Under the pieces are notes generated by a model. That model saw only the letters and a list, made by a program, of their open reading frames with translations, ran no database searches and was not told the DNA's origin. The translations under genes were made by a program, and so were the position numbers. This document shows, one piece after another, positions 34,064 through 48,700 of a stretch of DNA of 64,000 nt (positions are counted from its first letter, which is position 1; each line of letters opens with the position of its first letter). The stretch is from Cyclina sinensis (lineage: Eukaryota; Mollusca; Bivalvia; Venerida; Veneridae): assembly GCA_012932295.1 (NCBI GenBank), contig JAAONU010000018.1:4644206-4708205 (forward strand). The letters are read 5' to 3'.

Positions 34064-34262
34064 CATGGAACCTGCTACCGAAGCAACTGATCACATCCCG
34101 GACACTCGAAGCCTTCAGGGAGGAACGGACAAGTCTGCCGCATCTCACCACTGTACGACAATGCTCCAGTGTTGCTTATGCACAATTAACCGAAAGGAAA
34201 AGGAGACAAAGCCGTATCCACGGAAGACTCGTATTTCAAAGAATAAAATATACTTTATAGGC
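34064..34262 (+). pseudogene. 3' end of a LINE ORF2
   Basis: Read from 34064 the frame gives WNLLPKQLITSRTLEAFREE and a basic tail ending in a stop at about 34260, the usual last segment of jockey-type RTs (WN-LP, SLEAF). It is followed by AATAAAATATACTTTATAGGC. The ORF at 34053-34271 is a different, wrong frame. The same 3' end, more diverged, occurs at 59243-59525. Confidence 0.6.
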
Positions 34263-35846
34263 TATTTTTAAATTAAATCACTCATACGACTTTTGAACCT
34301 TTCTTTCTGATAGCTTGAATTTACTTCGCGGCAATAAAACTGTAGAAATTTGTTAACAAGCATAAAACAAAATAAACGGGACGTGAAGCGTCGTTGATTT
34401 GTTGTGTTTTCCTTGTGTGACTTTAGGGAGGCCGTATGCTATATAGGAACTGAAAGTAATATGAAAAATATATGCTTTTACGATATTTAAGGAAAAACGA
34501 AAGAAAAAGTAGCATTCATTTATAAAAGGTTCGGATCAGGGTATCAGGCCCTCAGGCACATGCAATTTCTACAAGAACGCTATAGAGCCTTGCCGGAAGA
34601 GCCAATCTGTACTTCAGTTCCGTGAAAAAAAAATTTAATTGTCGAAATAGGGAGTTCAGGTATCCAGTAATGGAAATAACCTAATAAATTCAATTACAGT
34701 TTATTTACTTCCTTACTTCCTGTTTTGTTTTAAGAAATTTTATAGAGTTTGTAACAGGAATTCAGGTTCTGGACAGTTTATGCTGATGTCTAAAATCATT
34801 AGGGTCTATACATGCCTGATCATTTTCGCTGTAAACTTTAGATGTTATCACAAACAGACTTAAAGATTTTACGTTATTCCTACTAACCAACTTGGAAAAT
34901 CAGGTGAGGGGATGTTTTTGTTTAACGTAAGACATTTTATTTTTGTTGTTTATAATGTAGGAAAGCCGAAAAGCCACCAGTTAAAACTGGAAATCGTCCA
35001 GCAGTGTTATAATTTACGTTTCCGAACAAATATTCATACATTAAACAATTAAACCTATTATTCTGAATATTCAAAACTTACATGACATGTTTCAACAAGT
35101 AATTTCTTATACATTCGTGATAAATCTTTTTTAACTTTAGAATTAAATATGTAAAAAAGATGTCTATGGGAATCTTTAAAGCCTGCTTATCGATAGCAGT
35201 CTTTCTATTGTGATAATATATGAAAGTAAAGTATCTTCTTTCTGATGATATTATTTTCACTTCCTTGTTTTCTAAGAATTTGGTCCCTTTGTGAGATGTT
35301 TAAATCTTCTATTTAGAAATTTTATCACACTCCGAAATTCGAAGAAAAAAAAGATTAAGGGGCCTTAACCTAACATTTACCGATGATATATACACTATTT
35401 GCTATTTTCTTTAAAATGAAACAAAGAAGATATTTTAAAGAAACCGTACATTTAAAGGCAGTTTTCCTAAAGAAAATAGCAAATAAAGCAAACTTGCATC
35501 TGTAATAAATGGCTATTCACCACAAAAATGGTACAATAGCAACTCTGTGTATAGCGCCTAACATCAGTGTATTAGTTTACCTGTTTCATATAGAAATTTC
35601 TACTTACACTTTACATTGGGTAGTTATTCATTAAATGCCATTCATATATACATAAATCTGAAGAAAATGAACCACTCGAAATTAGAGAAATACGAGGGTA
35701 TGTGTCTTTAAATATGAATTTATGTAGAAAGTAAGAAATCTGCAAACTTTTAACGTCTGGTTGAGATGTTTAAAATACAAGGCTGTGATTGAAATGCAGA
35801 ACCTTATCATGTATATATCAATATTTGATATCTGAAATTCAGGCAA
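34263..35846. other. Presumed upstream region of the mucolipin gene
   Basis: AT-rich, with no recognised gene or repeat. An untranslated first exon of mucolipin should lie here or further upstream, because the start codon at 35847 comes just after a 3' splice site (TTCAG at 35838-35842). Confidence 0.4.
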
Positions 35847-36027
35847 ATGGCCAGTACTTATGACAGTGCAGATGAAACGTCTACACCTCCTCCTGGTGAC
35901 AGAAAATTGTACGGCACTGAACCATCGGTACGTATTAAATGTTTGAATTCAGAAATTAAACATCCTCGTACAGTAGAAGTAGCTTAATAATGAAAACTAA
36001 AATATATGTTGAAAGGCACATGAACAT

Positions 36028-36064
<37 letters not shown>

Positions 36065-36684
36065 AGAAAAACGAGTCTTGTTAAAACTTTTTTAACAGGT
36101 TGCAAATTTTCAACACATTTTGTTTTTGTTATATGGCATTTTGTTTAAATTGTTTAAAGTTTATCAGCTTTGCACGATCGTTACCCTGTACTTACGAATT
36201 TATTATATACCCATAATGTTTGTAATGGATTATCCTTAGAATACAGCTCTCAGAACTGCAAATTCCGCATCCAGTGATATAACTTGTATATTAGTTTGTC
36301 ATCATGTAACGCGTGACGTCTAAAAAGATCTTGTGGTAAATGCACACTGACCATTTGCAATGGAAGTGCTATCATACGCGACATTTTAAGATATCTGCTG
36401 TGGTAAGATATCTTTAAGGCAAAGGTCGACACTTTAGAGCACAATTACCTTTAAACAGTTCTGCAGTGATCTGCCTATATGAGGAATAGAGAGAAGTTGG
36501 CATCTAGCAGAAACTGATATTTGTAAAATAAGTTGCCTTAAAGTGCCATTTTTACAATTCATAGTTTTACCATTCATCTTAAGATATATATATATTTTTT
36601 TATATTTGGTGTCTCCTCGTCAAACGTTAAAGTTTATTTTCGAATCACAACAACTAAAGAAGTTAGGCCAAATGTTAATGCAAG

Positions 36685-36726
<42 letters not shown>

Positions 36727-39700
36727 CATATGATCAAGGGAAAAAACATCTTCATTGTCAAATTTCTTCGATTTTCTTTCATCCTGCCCTAAAAAGTTCC
36801 GTAGCAAATTTTTTTGTTCTTTACTAAAGACTGAGCTCACATATATTTACGTTACTATTTGAAGATAATAAAACCATGCTTTTATTGATATTTTTTCCAA
36901 AAGGACGCTTGATTTGGTTTCGGATTCTGTTTAATTTGCTGGTTAATTTTGAAATATTGTTTATTTTCCAAACTTAGCTGTTGTTTTGTTACTTTATAAA
37001 AATATGTAATTGTGACGACAAACAAAAAATTGAAATAATTGTATCTTTTTGGAAATTTAAAAGTAGGTTGAAATTCTATAAAAACATCTATTTATCGGAT
37101 TTTATTCTGTTGCCAGACTTGATAATTCTCTGGGTATCTGCGTGTTTTATACAGTATGATTTCTATTAAATTTCAATGAGAATCTTCAAGTTGAGAATTT
37201 TTTCACCTATGTTAAGATGGAAAATAAAATTTTCTGCAAAAATAAAAGAGATTGTGGTGGTAATCATTTGACATCTTCAGTTTAGTTGATTTATCATTTC
37301 TAACTGCGGATGTCCTGTCATTTAAAAAACGGCTTCTTAAATCATTTTCTAATAAATTTCTCAAAATTTGACTGAAATAATACACCTTTTTTGTATAGTT
37401 TATATTATGAATTTCTAATTTCATTTACAAAGAATTCAGTTTAGTATTATATAAACATACAGCTTACGAATATATTTTGCTGTGTTGATGTAAATACTAG
37501 TAATCGTTGTCAGTGCTTGTACATTGTTCCTTGATTTCTGACAATGACTGTTCTGTTTATATTAAAATGAAATACAAGTTCTGTTCTTAACTAAAGAACG
37601 GAATCATTTTTACACGAATATAGTTTTTTTTTAAAATGTATTCAACAGTATTTTTGTAATTTTGTATAGCCATCGTCTGCTGAAAGTACTAATGACGGAG
37701 AGATCGACCAACAGAAAGGTACTTGAACACATAAATGCATGTTATTTAATCGTTTATAATACAGCGCTGATGTTCTTCTTGCTAAAATCGTTTCGGAAAT
37801 TTAAATAATGTAGGTACAGACTAGATGAAAGATTATATGTTTTGTTCTCATTGTTAAGTATTATATATATATAAGCTTAAAAACGTGCCGAGCAAGTAAT
37901 TTAACAAGGGGGCCCTTGGCCCCAAAGCGCTCACCTAAAGACAGACTGTTATTTGTGTGAAAGGGGAGAAAGCTAGTCTTTATTACAAAAATTTGAACAA
38001 TTTTGACCAGTAGACAATACTTCATTCAAAATATATTTTTACATTTTCACTATATACATGGACCGAATTTCAAAGCAGTACATCAAACAACAAAAAAGGA
38101 GGCCACTAGGTCAAAATTAATGTCATCTTATATCAGAGTTCAGTTCGACTTCTGAAGCTGTGCACATGGTCCAAATTTCATAGCTGTACGTAAAAAGCAA
38201 GAAAATATGTCACTAGGTCAATATCTAGGTCAGCTCATATCAAATTTCAGTTTTATATCTAAAACTTCGCACATGGTGCAAATTTCATAGCTGTACATCG
38301 AAAAACAAGAAAGTAGGTCACTTGGTCAAAATGTAGGCCAGCAAATATCTAAGCTCTTGCGTTTGCAGTTTCAAAGAAGATTTTTTAAGTTTTTACTATA
38401 TGTATTAAAGGAAAATCTATAAACCAAGGGACAGCGCCAATTTTGACACCAGGACTATAATTTGAACAAACGTTGTAGATGTCTACTACAAAATGTTTTA
38501 TGGCAAATACCTAACCTCTTGTCTTTGTCATTTCAGAGGAGAAGATTTTTAAAGTTTTTACTTTATTCATAAAGAAAAACTATGACCCCCAGGGCGGGAC
38601 CAATTTTATCACTACAGGCATAACTTAAACCACTTTAATAGAGGTCAGCTAGAAAATGTTTCATGCCAAATATCTAAGCTCTAGCGTTTGTCATTTCGGT
38701 TAAGAAGATTTTTTTAAGTCTTTACTATACATTGTATACATACAAGGAAAAACTATGACCCCGGGGCAGGGCAAATTTTGAAACTAGGGGCATAATTTGA
38801 ACAACTTTGGTAGAGGACCTATAGATGATGTCATATACCAAATATCAAAGCCCTGGGCCTTGTACTTTCTGACAAGAAGATATTTTAATTTGCATTTTTG
38901 AAACTTAATTTTGGCCCTGTGACCTACTTATGCAACAGACCGAAACAATTCTAACAACTTTGAAAGGGGACCACCCAAGGACCATTCCTGTGAAGTTTGG
39001 TTAATGTACAGTCAGTGGTTTCAGAGATGTTGTTTTAAGAAATTGTTGACGACGGACGACGCAAGACGGAGGTGGATCACAAAAGCTCACCACGAGCACG
39101 TTGTGCTCAGGTGAGCTAAAAGTAAAAGCATCACATGGGTTTTTGTTTATTTATTTTCTAGTTATTTTGTATTTATTTTTGCCAACATACAAATGTATTT
39201 AGAATATAAAATATTTCTTTGCGAGAGTTGCCGGTAAATTATGTTTGTAAGGGTATCATCAGCTTTTCCTAGTAGGAAACTTATTTCTCGGTACTGCATG
39301 AAGTGGAGCAGAATAAACGGCCGTTTCGAACAATGTATTAATTTAATTTTTCCAATCACATAACATTTCTCTGAAATTGAAAGCTTAACGGTCTTTTTAT
39401 TATGAATGACTAAAAAGACGAAAGTTATTGTTTTTACTTTGTATAGCTGTGTCTTCTGTTGAGAAATAATATCACGTATTTATCAAGCTGATGCCAGTTC
39501 ATTACCCATCAGTGGAATCTTAACGTTGTTTATAAATAATACATTTACTTGTAATGTAACAACCTTACCAAAACAAGCAATACCCTGTCTAGATATAACA
39601 ATTTTAAAGTATTCACCGAAATGAAATTTAATGCACTGTTCGTCATTCGCTTTTTTGTTTCACAGAAGAAGTGAGGAGGACGTGGCCTTTATATTTCCTG

Positions 39701-42700
39701 AGACTTTTCTTGTTTTCACCACTGAAATGGAAGAAGGATGTGTTCTGGATTAGTGTACCGCATTCAATATGGTTCTTCATTCATCTAGCCAAAATTATAT
39801 TGTTAACCATGGTGGTGAGTACCCCTGACAAGGAATAATCAAACGTACAACAAAAGTTTGAACAGAAATTATGTTTTTACAGCTTATCTTAGTGTTATTG
39901 CTCTGTATATATTTCAGTTTTATTACTTAAAGCGCAAGAATGCTTGTGGTTAGTAAAATGTCGCTTCTGACCGTATTATCTAAAATACAAAACATTATGA
40001 TATCATAGCGGAAGCAATTTTTACCTGACTTATTGCGGGTGGCTTATGGTTTCTTTTAGTTGGCTCATTATTTCTAAAAGGAAAGTTTGTTTCTATTTGA
40101 TCTGCATCCTAATAAATTGAAAAATATCTTTAAGAAATATCAGAATTTATTGCTGCTGTATTTCTTTGCTAGGTTGTCATAAGAAATTGTAAAATTACGT
40201 GATTAATTTTGAGGTATAAGCTAAACTTTTTTTAATTGGGATGGTACAATATCAATACAATTATTTTTATCACAGTAATCGCACAAGAGGGACTTGATAG
40301 AACTATTTTGTGTTCTCATGTGTACAACTGTTATTTTCATGCACATATAACGTATGTGTCATTCTTTCCAACGCTTCTTAAAGCTATATTAGTGTTCAAA
40401 ACGATAAAGATGTATGCCAGTGAAGGTAAATACTAAAAATTAATTGGATGCTCAGTTGTCATATAAAGAAAAAGAAGCAAAGACTTCTGCCACTTCTAAG
40501 AGATGTTTAAAGGCTTACATAGAATCCAATATTGTTATAAGTTTAAAACAAGACCGAGCTAAACATGCATGCTATTCACACTATTAAACTATTACTCAAT
40601 GGATGAATTAGTTTTTCCCCCTATGTATTTTATTTAAAAGATCATTAAAATTTTGATTTAGGTAATGTCCGCTTAATGTCGTGGCTTTTATTAGTTATCA
40701 AGCTTTAAAACATGACAGTTTCACATGAATATTTCTATAATCAATATTACATTTTTTAAATTACGCGTTGGTATCTTAAAACTCTGGAGTAAACTGATAT
40801 TCAAGTCTGTTTTCCATTTGCGTGTGATTAATCTAGTTATAATATTACTAAGAAATGATTAAGATTAGGTTGGTAGTTACTGTTCCTAAGGACACGCGTC
40901 AAGTTTATATTTTTCAGACTGTCAAGATTGCTTGGTGTCGTTCTGGTGTAAGTACGATTGAGGACAACAGATACGTGGCCCTCGAACACATTTTGCTCAA
41001 AAATTGGGAATCAAGTTTGTATTACTTCTTAATACATCTTAGCAAACCCAATGTTTTCCTTTGTGACATAGTCCATAGTTTTCCGTCCGTCACTGGTTTT
41101 TTCATACACTCGAAAAAGTGCTTATTAGAGAGTGACGGCTTTAAATAAAGTGCTAGATAATATAAAGTAAAATGCTTTCAACATTCATAAAAATGCTATA
41201 GTGAATTGCTTTATTACTCTAGGACAACAAAAAGTTTGGACTAGTATAGACAGGGTCTAGTGTTAACTTACACTGTTTTCTACAGTAGATAAAATAAGGA
41301 TGCAGGTGTCAAAGTTGTCTACCTAGAATCTCTAATAATTTTGCACAGAAAAGTTGTTGAAAAGTTTTTTCTGAATTGTTCCCAAATGTTTTGTTTCCAT
41401 TATGTGTACAGGGTTTAAACGGTTTCATTGGGATCTTTGAATTCTAAATATGAATTTCAATCGAAAAAAACGTTATGTAATATTGATATATCTGGTACAA
41501 ACCTATTATTCTATGGTGTGATATGAATGTTTGATAAGTTCATGTAATTATTTGTTGCACTTTTCACAAATTGCTGATATTCCGAAGCGCGATTAGAAAA
41601 ATGTTTGATGCAAAATCTTTTATAGGAAATGAACTTTTCAAATATTTCTTTATAAATATGATTCGTTGTTAATCTTTAATAAAACGTTTCTGGCAAAATG
41701 ACTATACTTTATTAGTGACAGCACCTTCTCTAAATGTTTTTCAAAAAATACTTTAGGAAATATTTTGCATTACTTACAAATTTTTATCTGGATTTTGACT
41801 CGCGTTTTTTCATTTTATATACGTCAAAAACAATCCAATATATTCACAAGAATTCTGTACCTTTGAAGACTTTTAGTTTTAAAGTATACTTTGTTACTAG
41901 TTTGGTCAGATGATTCCCTTACTGAATAGGTTTAAAGAACATTTTATGTCGTAATTCGTTATCAATTTACAGGTTATGAAACCGTTCCGTACCCGCCGTC
42001 GCAAGGCAAATTTGCTGTTTACAGTGTGGAAGATTTTCGAAATGGAATAAACTACGCTGTTGAACAGGTAAACAGTACTACAATGCAATCATGATTTGAT
42101 TATAAACGGTACAGGAAAAAGATAGAGCATTATGATATAGATAAAAATTCACTACTATGCATCGTTTAGTATACATCTGATGCTCTATCTAAATTGTCAA
42201 AGGATGAAAACGTTTCCCATCAGGAAACATTTGGCCTTAAAACCCAAATGAAAAACGAATCTTTGCGTATCCGCAGCAATGAAAACAATTATTTCACAAC
42301 TTTTGTTAAAAATAGTGGTTATATTACATGCAGTTTTGAACGGTTGAAAATGCTAGTAGGTTCATTGAATTTTGTCAGCTGCTGAGGTTTATAAATGAAG
42401 CTAAATTACTGCTGAGTAATACTGCTTAATGCATTCTGAACGTGGCCTTATTCCTATACTTGATGATCTTACACAAGAATATTAGAACACGGTATATTGA
42501 GTATCCATCAGACCGAGCTATCTCATTGTATAGATATTAAACTAAAATGCTATAATATATTGCTTTTTTCTTGATGTTATGACAGTAGAACAACAAAAGT
42601 TTCGACTGGTGTAGACATTTTCTTGCGTTACCCATTATTTTTCAACAATACTCTTAGCATTACGATAGCGCAGGCATGACATGCACTACTCTTTTTTATT

Positions 42701-45700
42701 TGCATTTTTTATCTTATTCCTCCCCTGTGTTTCCAGGGTTATAAGGAAATAAGGGTGGGGAAACCCTGACAAAAAACCTTAAGGGTTGAAAACAGAGGTG
42801 CTGGGCCATAAGCACACTCTTAACAAACCACAGGACCATGTAACATCGCCATAACTATACTTCAACTAGTATTCATTGACGTGATGACGAAATTTTGGGA
42901 TCCCCCCCGAGAGATTCAGTGCCGGGCTCTGAGCCTCGACAGAGTCCACCTACAGCTACTGGGGTCCCTCCTTCATTCCACAATAAGCCAAAACATGAGG
43001 AGGAAAGATCAACTGGCTACGACAAGCCATGGAGGAGGAAAGACCGACAGCAGCAATCTTTCAAAGTAATGATTGGAATGCAGAAGGAGTCTTCAACAAA
43101 AGGACAGAACTGCAACACATCCTTCACGAGAAAGACATCAGTGTCTGTTTTATCCAGGAAATTCATCTGCAACCAGCAAAGTCATTCAAGGTCAGAGGAT
43201 ATCAGTGCTTCCGACGTGTCAGAGTTGGTGGAAAGAAAGGAGGCATCATGCCATTTGTCCGGAACAACATCTATGCTATCTAGACTAAAACGCACATGGA
43301 TGACTATAAACTCCAGGATCTGAGTCTCAGAAAACACGATTTTAATATGAGACTTGTGAACATCTACTCTCCAAACGAAAAATCTCTGTCCCTATACAGT
43401 ATTCCAACAGATGACTCCAACTTCATCATTGTAGGTGACTTCACGGCCACTCGCAAAACCGTGGATATATGATCACATGGATAGACGTGGAGAAGAGGTG
43501 GAGACCTGGCAAGATAAAAACAAGTTGAATCTTCTCAACTGGGACGACCTTCCAACTTTTTACTCTAGAAGCTAGCATACAACTTCAATACCCGACCTTG
43601 ACTTCTGTACTGACGACATACATGGACATTTCAAGAGAGGTCTCTGAACAACTAGGAGGTCACCCACCCAGTCCACCTCATTATGGACCGTGATGCCTCT
43701 ACATCTTCAGGCATTCCCAGATAGAATTACAAGGAGGCCAAATAGACCTTGTACCAGTCCCTGAGTGATGATATCTGCAAAGCTATCAGAGTGGAAAGAA
43801 GAGACATCAACAGTTGTGAAAGGCTTCAACAGCAGTATATTCAAGGCAGCACAGGAGGCTTTTCCAAGAGGGGCTATGTGTCATATGTCAAAATTTACTC
43901 CTTTGATATTCTACTAGACTTGCACAAAATTGTTTTTGCTTGTTTCTAAAAGGTGTTAATTCAGCGAAACCTGCAATATATTTCTTTTACAAATTCAAAT
44001 GGAAATAAAAGAAATGAAACACCATCCAGCAGGCAAAAGTTTCCGATACTACATGCGTCGACTTTAGACATATAAAATGTTGCCTTTCTGTAGAAAATAG
44101 TCAAAAGCCCAAGAACCATAGCCGTCTGGGGTCACCGTTCCCTAATGGGTCTTCTGTTAGGTTTTGGTTCTGGTGGCCATGACTGGTCTTTCTGATTTCT
44201 TAGGTTCGAGCTGGCTGCAGAACTACCTGCTTGACAAGGTATTGTAGTCTCCTGACTGGGTTGTTCAGATTGTTTTGTGTGGCTTAAGATATACTGGTCC
44301 GGTGGACACCTACTCTATGTAGACTGTTCTGGTTCTATGTGGATTGACATTCCATCGACTGAGGCAACATTTCTCAAAGGCAAACAATTATTTACGTTGC
44401 TATTTAACTTGAGAGTAAAGGTCACCAGGTTATTACACGCAAAACCGAATTCAGTGGACTTTATAGAAGTGTACTATTTGTGAGGATAATGAGCTTTTTA
44501 TAGAGCATTTGTAATATGCCCTTATGGTAATGGTGTCAAAACAATCATGCTTGAAAAACTTACAAAAGTAGTTTATGAACCATGTTTAGGTTTAACAAAA
44601 ACAAGATACCTGTCATATCCATAAAATCAATACATTTAATATTCTACCATTCTCTTTATTTGAAGTGTTTATTGTAGTTTATACGAGGGTGTTTTTAGAT
44701 GTAATGTTATTGGTCCTGTAAATCTGATATTTTTACTGAATACTGATTTTGTTTGTTTCATGCCTTCAAAGGATTCTCTTTTGTTAATTATGCAAAGGGT
44801 CAAGCATTTGATCCATTTTTTTTAAAAAAGAAACATTTTCATAGTCTGATTCAGATATACCCTGCATACATTTGAAAGCAGCTGACCCCAATGCTTGTCG
44901 AGAGATATACTTTCTATCAGATATGTGGTTTTTTTTTTACCAGCAAACAGAAAAAATCACGGTGCTAATTCTGGCAAATAAGGCCCATCAGGAATGGCAC
45001 GAACCCATTCCTTCTTTAATAGATCCTGTACAATTGCAGTTATATGTAATGGTATGCAACAAAGACATGTACTGTATATACCTACCTGGACGTCGCTTTA
45101 CGCCTTTCTTTTTCAGTTATTTTGAGAACACAGTTTTTGTAGAAAGCCCCCTTGACAAATTTTCTCCTTGGAACGGCAACATGAAGCAACGGGCCATGTA
45201 TATTGAAAAACCTTCTTTACACTTGCAAGCCTTTTTACAACGGTAGGACGCCTACAGACTTTTGATACCCATATCTTATTGCTAACCTTTCGAGTCGGAC
45301 CATTGTTTCGTATTGTGTCACTTGAGTGGGAAAAGCCTTTCTTGTCATATTTTGAGCACAGTTCCAAGAGATTTCTAGAAACTCAACTTCCAGTGCGTTT
45401 TTTCTCATTCGTCAAAAAATAGTGAAATAAGATATTCATCTGGCAGTGATGCGTCGCATTTAATTTGCGCTTTAGAATGCTAAATACCCATGTGGGTGAA
45501 ATACAAACCCCGCTAGCTATCTGACGCAGTGTGAGGCTCGCGTCTGAATTAACAATCTCAGTAATTGTTAAGATTTTTCACAGGTTGCAGTTGGCCTGCG
45601 CCAACTTTTTTGGTCATATTTCAATGTGTCTTGCCCGCTCTTGAATGTATTCACCTACCTCGAAACTGTCATATGGGATACGTTATTGTGTCCATATGCA

Positions 45701-48700
45701 ATGCTCAAGTCTTGGTGTTTCTGCTTTTCAAATACACCAAGGTAGCAGCGTGTCTTTATGTAACCCCTCATTTTAACAGCTATTTTTCTTGTTTTCCCAA
45801 CCATTCTTGCATTAGTATCTCTGACTAGACTTGAGAACAAACTCAATTGTGATCTTTATGTTTCATCTGAATAAATAATTTTAGAGTGGGTGTATAACCT
45901 GTGTATTGGGCTTTACCTTATGAGTTTTAACAATTCATCGTGTTACACAGGAATAGCAAGTTTGGTAAAAGATACAGATGAAAACATCTTCGTAAATGTT
46001 TATAAATGTACCAGTCTTACAAGCAGAAACGTCTTAGACTACACTTTTTGTACTGCTACCTTGTTCAACAACTTTAAACAAATTCGACCCAAATGGGTTC
46101 ATGAGATGAAGTTGAACGTAATAGTATGTTCAAAGTTTTTATGAAACACTTGTCTCTGTTGTTTAGCTTGTTTCTAGTTTTACAAATGTCGAGGTAATCT
46201 CAATAGGTCTTATATCTTTAAAATCGTTTTCGAAACAAATCTTTGTGGCAATGGCGTTAAGCAATCACAACGAAACGTAGCTAAAATTACATTTAGTATC
46301 ACATATGAAATAAGAAACGTATTAAGGTATAACTGATAATGTGATAATCGATAATAACTATATTTTTTAATGAAAACGTTCATGGTTAAATATAGTAAAG
46401 GGAAATAACTTCGTATTTTTTTACAGTATTATAATGCCGAAATCGAGGCGACCGGTCATTTCAGCAGAACGAAAGAGGATAATATCACAGTGAATATTCG
46501 ATACTACGACCTAAACCAAACGCAAACAGGCAGAATAAAAATTGTGAAAAGTAAGTGTTGTGAGCAAAAACCTAGCATTACTTGTTACCTAATCATTTGT
46601 CACGTTTAGGTTCACTGTAGATTGTGTGCTTCAACTTTAAGAATTTGGAGTTTTTATTTACTTCTGTGACATGTATTGATTTTCATGAAAATTTTTGAAT
46701 ACCATAAATACTAACGACCGTGTTCATCTTTACATGTAACATCCATTTTCCTCCTGACAAAGGTTTATCTTACAACACAAATAAAGAAGGCAAAACAGTT
46801 TATAGATACAACATAACAAAGGACTTGATAGATAAAAATCTACAGGGGGTGTTAAAGCGGTTAGTTCCAGTTTTCACTCATAACCCAGTTTTGGAGTTTC
46901 AGTAAAATGATATGGTTCTGTTGAGCAAGTGATATGAGAAAGAATTTTTATAAAAACAGAATGGTGACTTTATTATAACACAATAAGAGACAAAAACAAT
47001 ACAAATTATGTCATGTCTAGTTTTCAGAAATAGGCAATGCAAATTTTTAATACAAACTAGTATAAAACCTCACAGTTTCTCTGAATAAGGCACATATAAA
47101 CTCAGGCGGTATATCTCAACACCGTCAACTGTATCAGACACATCTGCGTTAATTACAAAGCTTTTATAATTCTAAAAATAGGGTCTTTGAACTTAACCTG
47201 GAGTTTTTCCTTCATGCCGTTCGAATTGATGAAGATAGGAATGATGCAGTATGTCATCAAATTCATGGAAACGTGAGTATATAAACGAATGCAGTCAATT
47301 CCTTTGATTTTTAAAACGTGTGTTTGGTTGTGCAAGAATGGAGCAAGCATAGGAAGGTTTAAACAATTGTAGGAAGGAAAAATTGTAATTTTTATGCCAG
47401 AACCACATGATATTATTACTATGATGTGACGACTTAAAGGGAAAGGCTATGCTGAGTAATAATGATAATATTAGAAAATGCATTCAATAAATGATAAGCT
47501 CGCGCTGATACAGTGTAAAAGGAATGGTATTTAAGTTTTAAAACAAAAAAATAAATTGCTGATTTTTCGATATTGACAAATTTCGTGAGCGCCGCCATTT
47601 TGTAAATTTACTAATTGAATACAGGGGCAGGTGACGTCGTCAGTGACACACTTCCGGGGAAAAATCAGAAATTATAGTACAGTTCTAATAATTGATTTAA
47701 CAAAAAGGGAGAAAAATTAATCTGTTGGTCTGCTTGTGTATGATTTTTTAAAATTACAAATGAACATCTATTTAAGCACCAAGAAATTTTTGAAATAGAG
47801 AAAAATGTGAGTAAAAGAACGTACAATATAAAAATATGAAAAGCCCATGTAACTCTGTCTAAAAACACGAGATGGGTGATCAGTTAAACACTTGTGTCGC
47901 CCTTGGATACTTTGTTAGAAAAACTAAAAAGGTAAACAAAAGCCTTCTGGAAAAGACAGCATGCTACTTCAAGTACAAAAAGGGACATAACTCCACTAAA
48001 TGTGATCTTGACCTAAAGATTTTTGTATCATCTTAACCTTGTTGTCATAAGTAATATAATGTGAAAGATTGATGAAGAAATGTTAAGTTTTCGTGACGGA
48101 CGGACAGACAGACTGACAGACAAAGCGCTCCCTATGTCTTAAGCGATACAATTGCAAGCATTACAGTCGGAAAGTTTGATGAAGAAATATTAAGTAATGG
48201 AATAGTTATAGCCAATGTTAAGTTTTCGTGGCAAAATCCATGTACAAAAAGGGGCTTAACTCTGTCACATGTGACCTTCTCCTAAAGATTTTGGCATCAT
48301 CACGACCCTGTTATTGTCAGTAGTATAATTTGAAAGTTTGATGAACAAATGTTAAGTTATGGCAAAGTTATTGCCAACGTTAAGTTTTCATACAAAATGC
48401 AAGTATAAATCTATAAATATGATCTTGACTTAAAGATTTTGAGCTTTACACGACCCTGTTGTTTTAAGTAATATAATTTGAAAAATGGATGAGGAAATGT
48501 TCAGAAATGGCAAAGTCATAGGCAACGTTAAGTTTTCCTGACGGACGGACGGACCGACGGACAATACGATCTCTGTGTATCGCGATTTCGTCGAAAGGGC
48601 GACACAAAAAACAAAACAAAAACAGAATTTCTGCAAAACAAAATATTTGGTTTATCTTATCTAAAAGTTGAGTGATTGTTTTCTCATCATTATCGTAAAG

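Noticed and set aside
34053..34271. 72-codon frame starting at an ATG
   Set aside because: A different frame of the same DNA gives the recognisable LINE C-terminus (WNLLPKQL...TLEAF), so this frame is a shadow.
40236..40436. Possible mucolipin exon between exons 3 and 4
   Set aside because: Exon 3 to 40918 is in phase and aligns with TM1 and the following segment. The phase-0 acceptor here would give an immediate stop.
44872..45246. 124-codon frame as a gene or transposase
   Set aside because: No motif, no codon pattern and no splice context; it lies in a mucolipin intron.
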